64,000 nt of DNA from Pseudobdellovibrionaceae bacterium (lineage in GTDB: Bacteria > Bdellovibrionota > Bdellovibrionia > Bdellovibrionales > Bdellovibrionaceae). The position numbers were made by a program, and so were the translations under genes. The stretch covers positions 1-64,000 of the forward strand of contig JALHMX010000008.1 in the NCBI GenBank assembly GCA_022843825.1, in the 5' to 3' direction. Position 1 is the first letter of the stretch. Every line of letters begins with the position of its first letter. The notes beneath the pieces were generated by a model that saw only the letters and a list, made by a program, of their open reading frames with translations, did not search any database and was not told where the DNA came from. Below are positions 62,484 to 64,000 of the stretch, piece after piece.

Positions 62484-63582
62484 GTAAGTGAAACTCTACG
62501 CGGACGCCATTTTCTATATTATGGATGTGCATATGACCTTTAAGTGCCTTAATTAAAGTTTGGCAGATCGTTAGTCCTAGTCCCATACCTACAGAGTGGT
62601 TCATAACATTTTCATCAAGTTGAAAGGGCTTCATCATTTTATTCAGAACGGCTTCAGAAATGTTTGATCCTTTATTCGTAATAGAGATTAAAACTTTCTC
62701 ATTTTGCTTTTCCGCAACCACTTGAATATCGCTTTGCGCACTTCCAAACTTAATGGCGTTGTGAATAGCCCGATACATCGCAGTTGAAAGAATGTGGGCG
62801 TCGGTTTGCATTTGCGCAACTTCAAAATTAACAACAAGGTTTTGCTGTTTTTGATTCATGTGTGCCTTCATGTCTGCGGGCATATTTTTTATAATGCTTT
62901 TAAGGGAAACCGACTCTTTAGATACGGGGATCATGTCGATCTCACCTTTAACTATAAGAAGTACATCATCAATAATTTTTTTCAACTTATCAGCAGATTT
63001 AACTATACGCTCTGTAAAAAGATTTTGTTCTTCTGAAAGTAAAGTTTCTTTAAGTAAAGCAGAAAAGCTGATGATCGATGTTAAAGGGGTTTTTAGCTCG
63101 TGATTAATAAGAATCATAAACTGAGATTTTGCTTTATCCAGATTTTGCAATTCATCTAAAGCTTCCGAGAGCTTTTGATTTTTAATTTTCAGTTCATTTT
63201 TTAAAGTGAACTTTTCATACGCTTGATTGACAGTATTCAGCAGATCGGTCGTATCCCAGGGCTTAGTAAGGTAGCGATAAATTTGGCCTTTATTAACTGA
63301 TTCGATCACGGATTCAATATCTGTGTATCCGGTTAGTAAAATGCGTATCGTATCGGGATGAGTTGTTATAGATTTTTCAAGAAATTCTACGCCAGTAATT
63401 TCAGGCATACGTTGATCTGAAATAATAATAGGAAGCGCTTTGTATTGGTCTAGAAAGTTAAAGGCTTCCAACGGGGTCGAGGCCTTTAAAACGGTGTACT
63501 TTTTTCGAAAGATTCGCTCTAAAGCGTCTAGATTGTTTGTTTCGTCATCTAAACACAATAGGGCCGGCTTTTCATTCATCAT
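62476..63582 (-). CDS. Response regulator-histidine kinase hybrid (REC-HisKA-HATPase)
   Basis: A 368-residue cytoplasmic protein. Residues 5-120 are a receiver with phospho-Asp in PIIISDQRMPEITG and Lys in YRYLTKPWD. A coiled linker (about 120-155) is followed by HisKA with the phospho-His in ILINHELKTPLTSI and a HATPase with NAIKFG and SVGMGLGLTICQTL. The N-terminal REC with a kinase after it, and no sensor or membrane span, indicates that it receives a phosphoryl group from a partner kinase and passes it on. It overlaps the lpxH end by eight bases (convergent). Confidence 0.88.
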   Translation of the reverse strand: MMNEKPALLCLDDETNNLDALERIFRKKYTVLKASTPLEAFNFLDQYKALPIIISDQRMPEITGVEFLEKSITTHPDTIRILLTGYTDIESVIESVNKGQIYRYLTKPWDTTDLLNTVNQAYEKFTLKNELKIKNQKLSEALDELQNLDKAKSQFMILINHELKTPLTSIISFSALLKETLLSEEQNLFTERIVKSADKLKKIIDDVLLIVKGEIDMIPVSKESVSLKSIIKNMPADMKAHMNQKQQNLVVNFEVAQMQTDAHILSTAMYRAIHNAIKFGSAQSDIQVVAEKQNEKVLISITNKGSNISEAVLNKMMKPFQLDENVMNHSVGMGLGLTICQTLIKALKGHMHIHNIENGVRVEFHLPN

Positions 63583-63759
63583 GATTTAAAAAGTTTATCG
63601 AAGGCTTATCTGTAGGTCTATATCACTTTGTAGGATTACACAGACGTAGGACGTAAGTCCTGATGACTAAGGGCCAAATTTATTTTGCTAAATATCTAAT
63701 GATCTCAACAAAAGACCGATTAATGTTACATTAAAAGATAGTATGAGGAGATAGTCCCA

Positions 63760-64000
63760 ATGATTAAAAAATACTTTCAGTTTGCTTTTGTCGTAATGGC
63801 TTTATTTGCTATGTCATTGACGTCGCAAAAAGCATCAGCACAAGTCGGTGGATATGCTAATGCAGGCATGTGGGGAACTGGTTATTACGGCGGAGTTCAA
63901 GGCTGTAACCAAAACTGGCAACAAGGCGCTGGCGCAGTCGATATATCAGATGAAGTTTTAGAAGAACAAAAGGCTATACAAGAGGCTAAGCTACAGCTTC
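63760..64000 (+). CDS. Secreted Gly-rich protein (partial, runs off window)
   Basis: The first 80 residues of a protein cut by the window edge. ATG is at 63760, with gaggag as the ribosome site. The signal peptide is residues 1 to about 28 (MIKKYFQFAFVVMALFAMSL, cut near ASAQ). The mature start is rich in Gly, Tyr and Gln (GGYANAGMWGTGYYGGVQG) and then becomes acidic and helical (DEVLEEQKAIQEAKLQ). No family is recognised. Confidence 0.7.
   Translation, partial: MIKKYFQFAFVVMALFAMSLTSQKASAQVGGYANAGMWGTGYYGGVQGCNQNWQQGAGAVDISDEVLEEQKAIQEAKLQL

Overview
The window looks like a chromosomal stretch of a Gram-negative, moderately AT-rich member of Bdellovibrionota (Bdellovibrio / Pseudobdellovibrio-like). 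This is inferred from the gene set and protein style, not from a database match. Lipid A genes (lpxD, an LpxH-type hydrolase), outer-membrane and lipoprotein genes, a NuoC-NuoD fusion, many short secreted proteins and numerous 1-4 bp gene overlaps all fit. It is almost entirely housekeeping core genome. I see no prophage, CRISPR array or complete insertion sequence.

Layout. 1-1243: 3' half of a 23S rRNA gene, 5S rRNA and a terminator. 1345-4825: a von Willebrand A-type lipoprotein, tRNA-Pro(TGG), a RAYT/IS200-like protein and small unknowns. 4939-7783: S18 divergent from L28-L24, then a three-helix attenuator-like leader in front of a secreted repeat protein and a nitrilase-family amidase. 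7784-17861: ETF-ubiquinone oxidoreductase, an RlmL-like methyltransferase, lpxD, infA, tex, a 37-residue basic protein, and a CarF/Kua (plasmalogen desaturase) homologue. 17919-29392: topA, a Prc protease, methyltransferases, a surface-glycan-like cluster and htpX. 29553-35281: a branched-chain 2-oxoacid dehydrogenase E1 pair and folB-folKP-folC. 35355-38607: a GYF-GYF-PilZ protein, a second vWA lipoprotein and a subtilase. 38840-45124: the peripheral arm of complex I (nuoB-CD-E-F-G-I) with a frameshift in nuoF. 45128-50489: a 53-nt perfect palindrome, a secreted SH3b/cysteine-peptidase protein, recO and an RpoH-type sigma factor. 50569-57946: aspS, a secretin/CpaF pair and a methylthioadenosine salvage cluster that resembles the DHAP shunt. 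57989-64000: ftsQ-ftsA-ftsZ, lpxH, a REC-histidine kinase, and the start of a secreted Gly-rich protein at the window edge.

How the genes work together. Respiration is represented by the complex I electron-input module, ETF-QO and the BCKDH E1 pair, consistent with a life on amino and fatty acids. Envelope work is represented by lpxD/lpxH, ftsQAZ, prc, htpX, the glycan cluster and several secreted or lipid-anchored proteins. Folate synthesis is packed into three genes thanks to a HPPK-DHPS fusion.

The observations I find least routine are: the mutually exclusive RNA helices at 6024-6140 that place a start codon inside a terminator loop; the perfect 26-bp-arm palindrome at 45128-45180; the -1 frame break in nuoF; the mtnA/mtnP/class II aldolase cluster; the CarF homologue; and overlapping divergent -10 elements between rpsR and rpmB. 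No stretch over 300 bases is empty: the longest non-coding gap, 2527-2835, holds tRNA-Pro.
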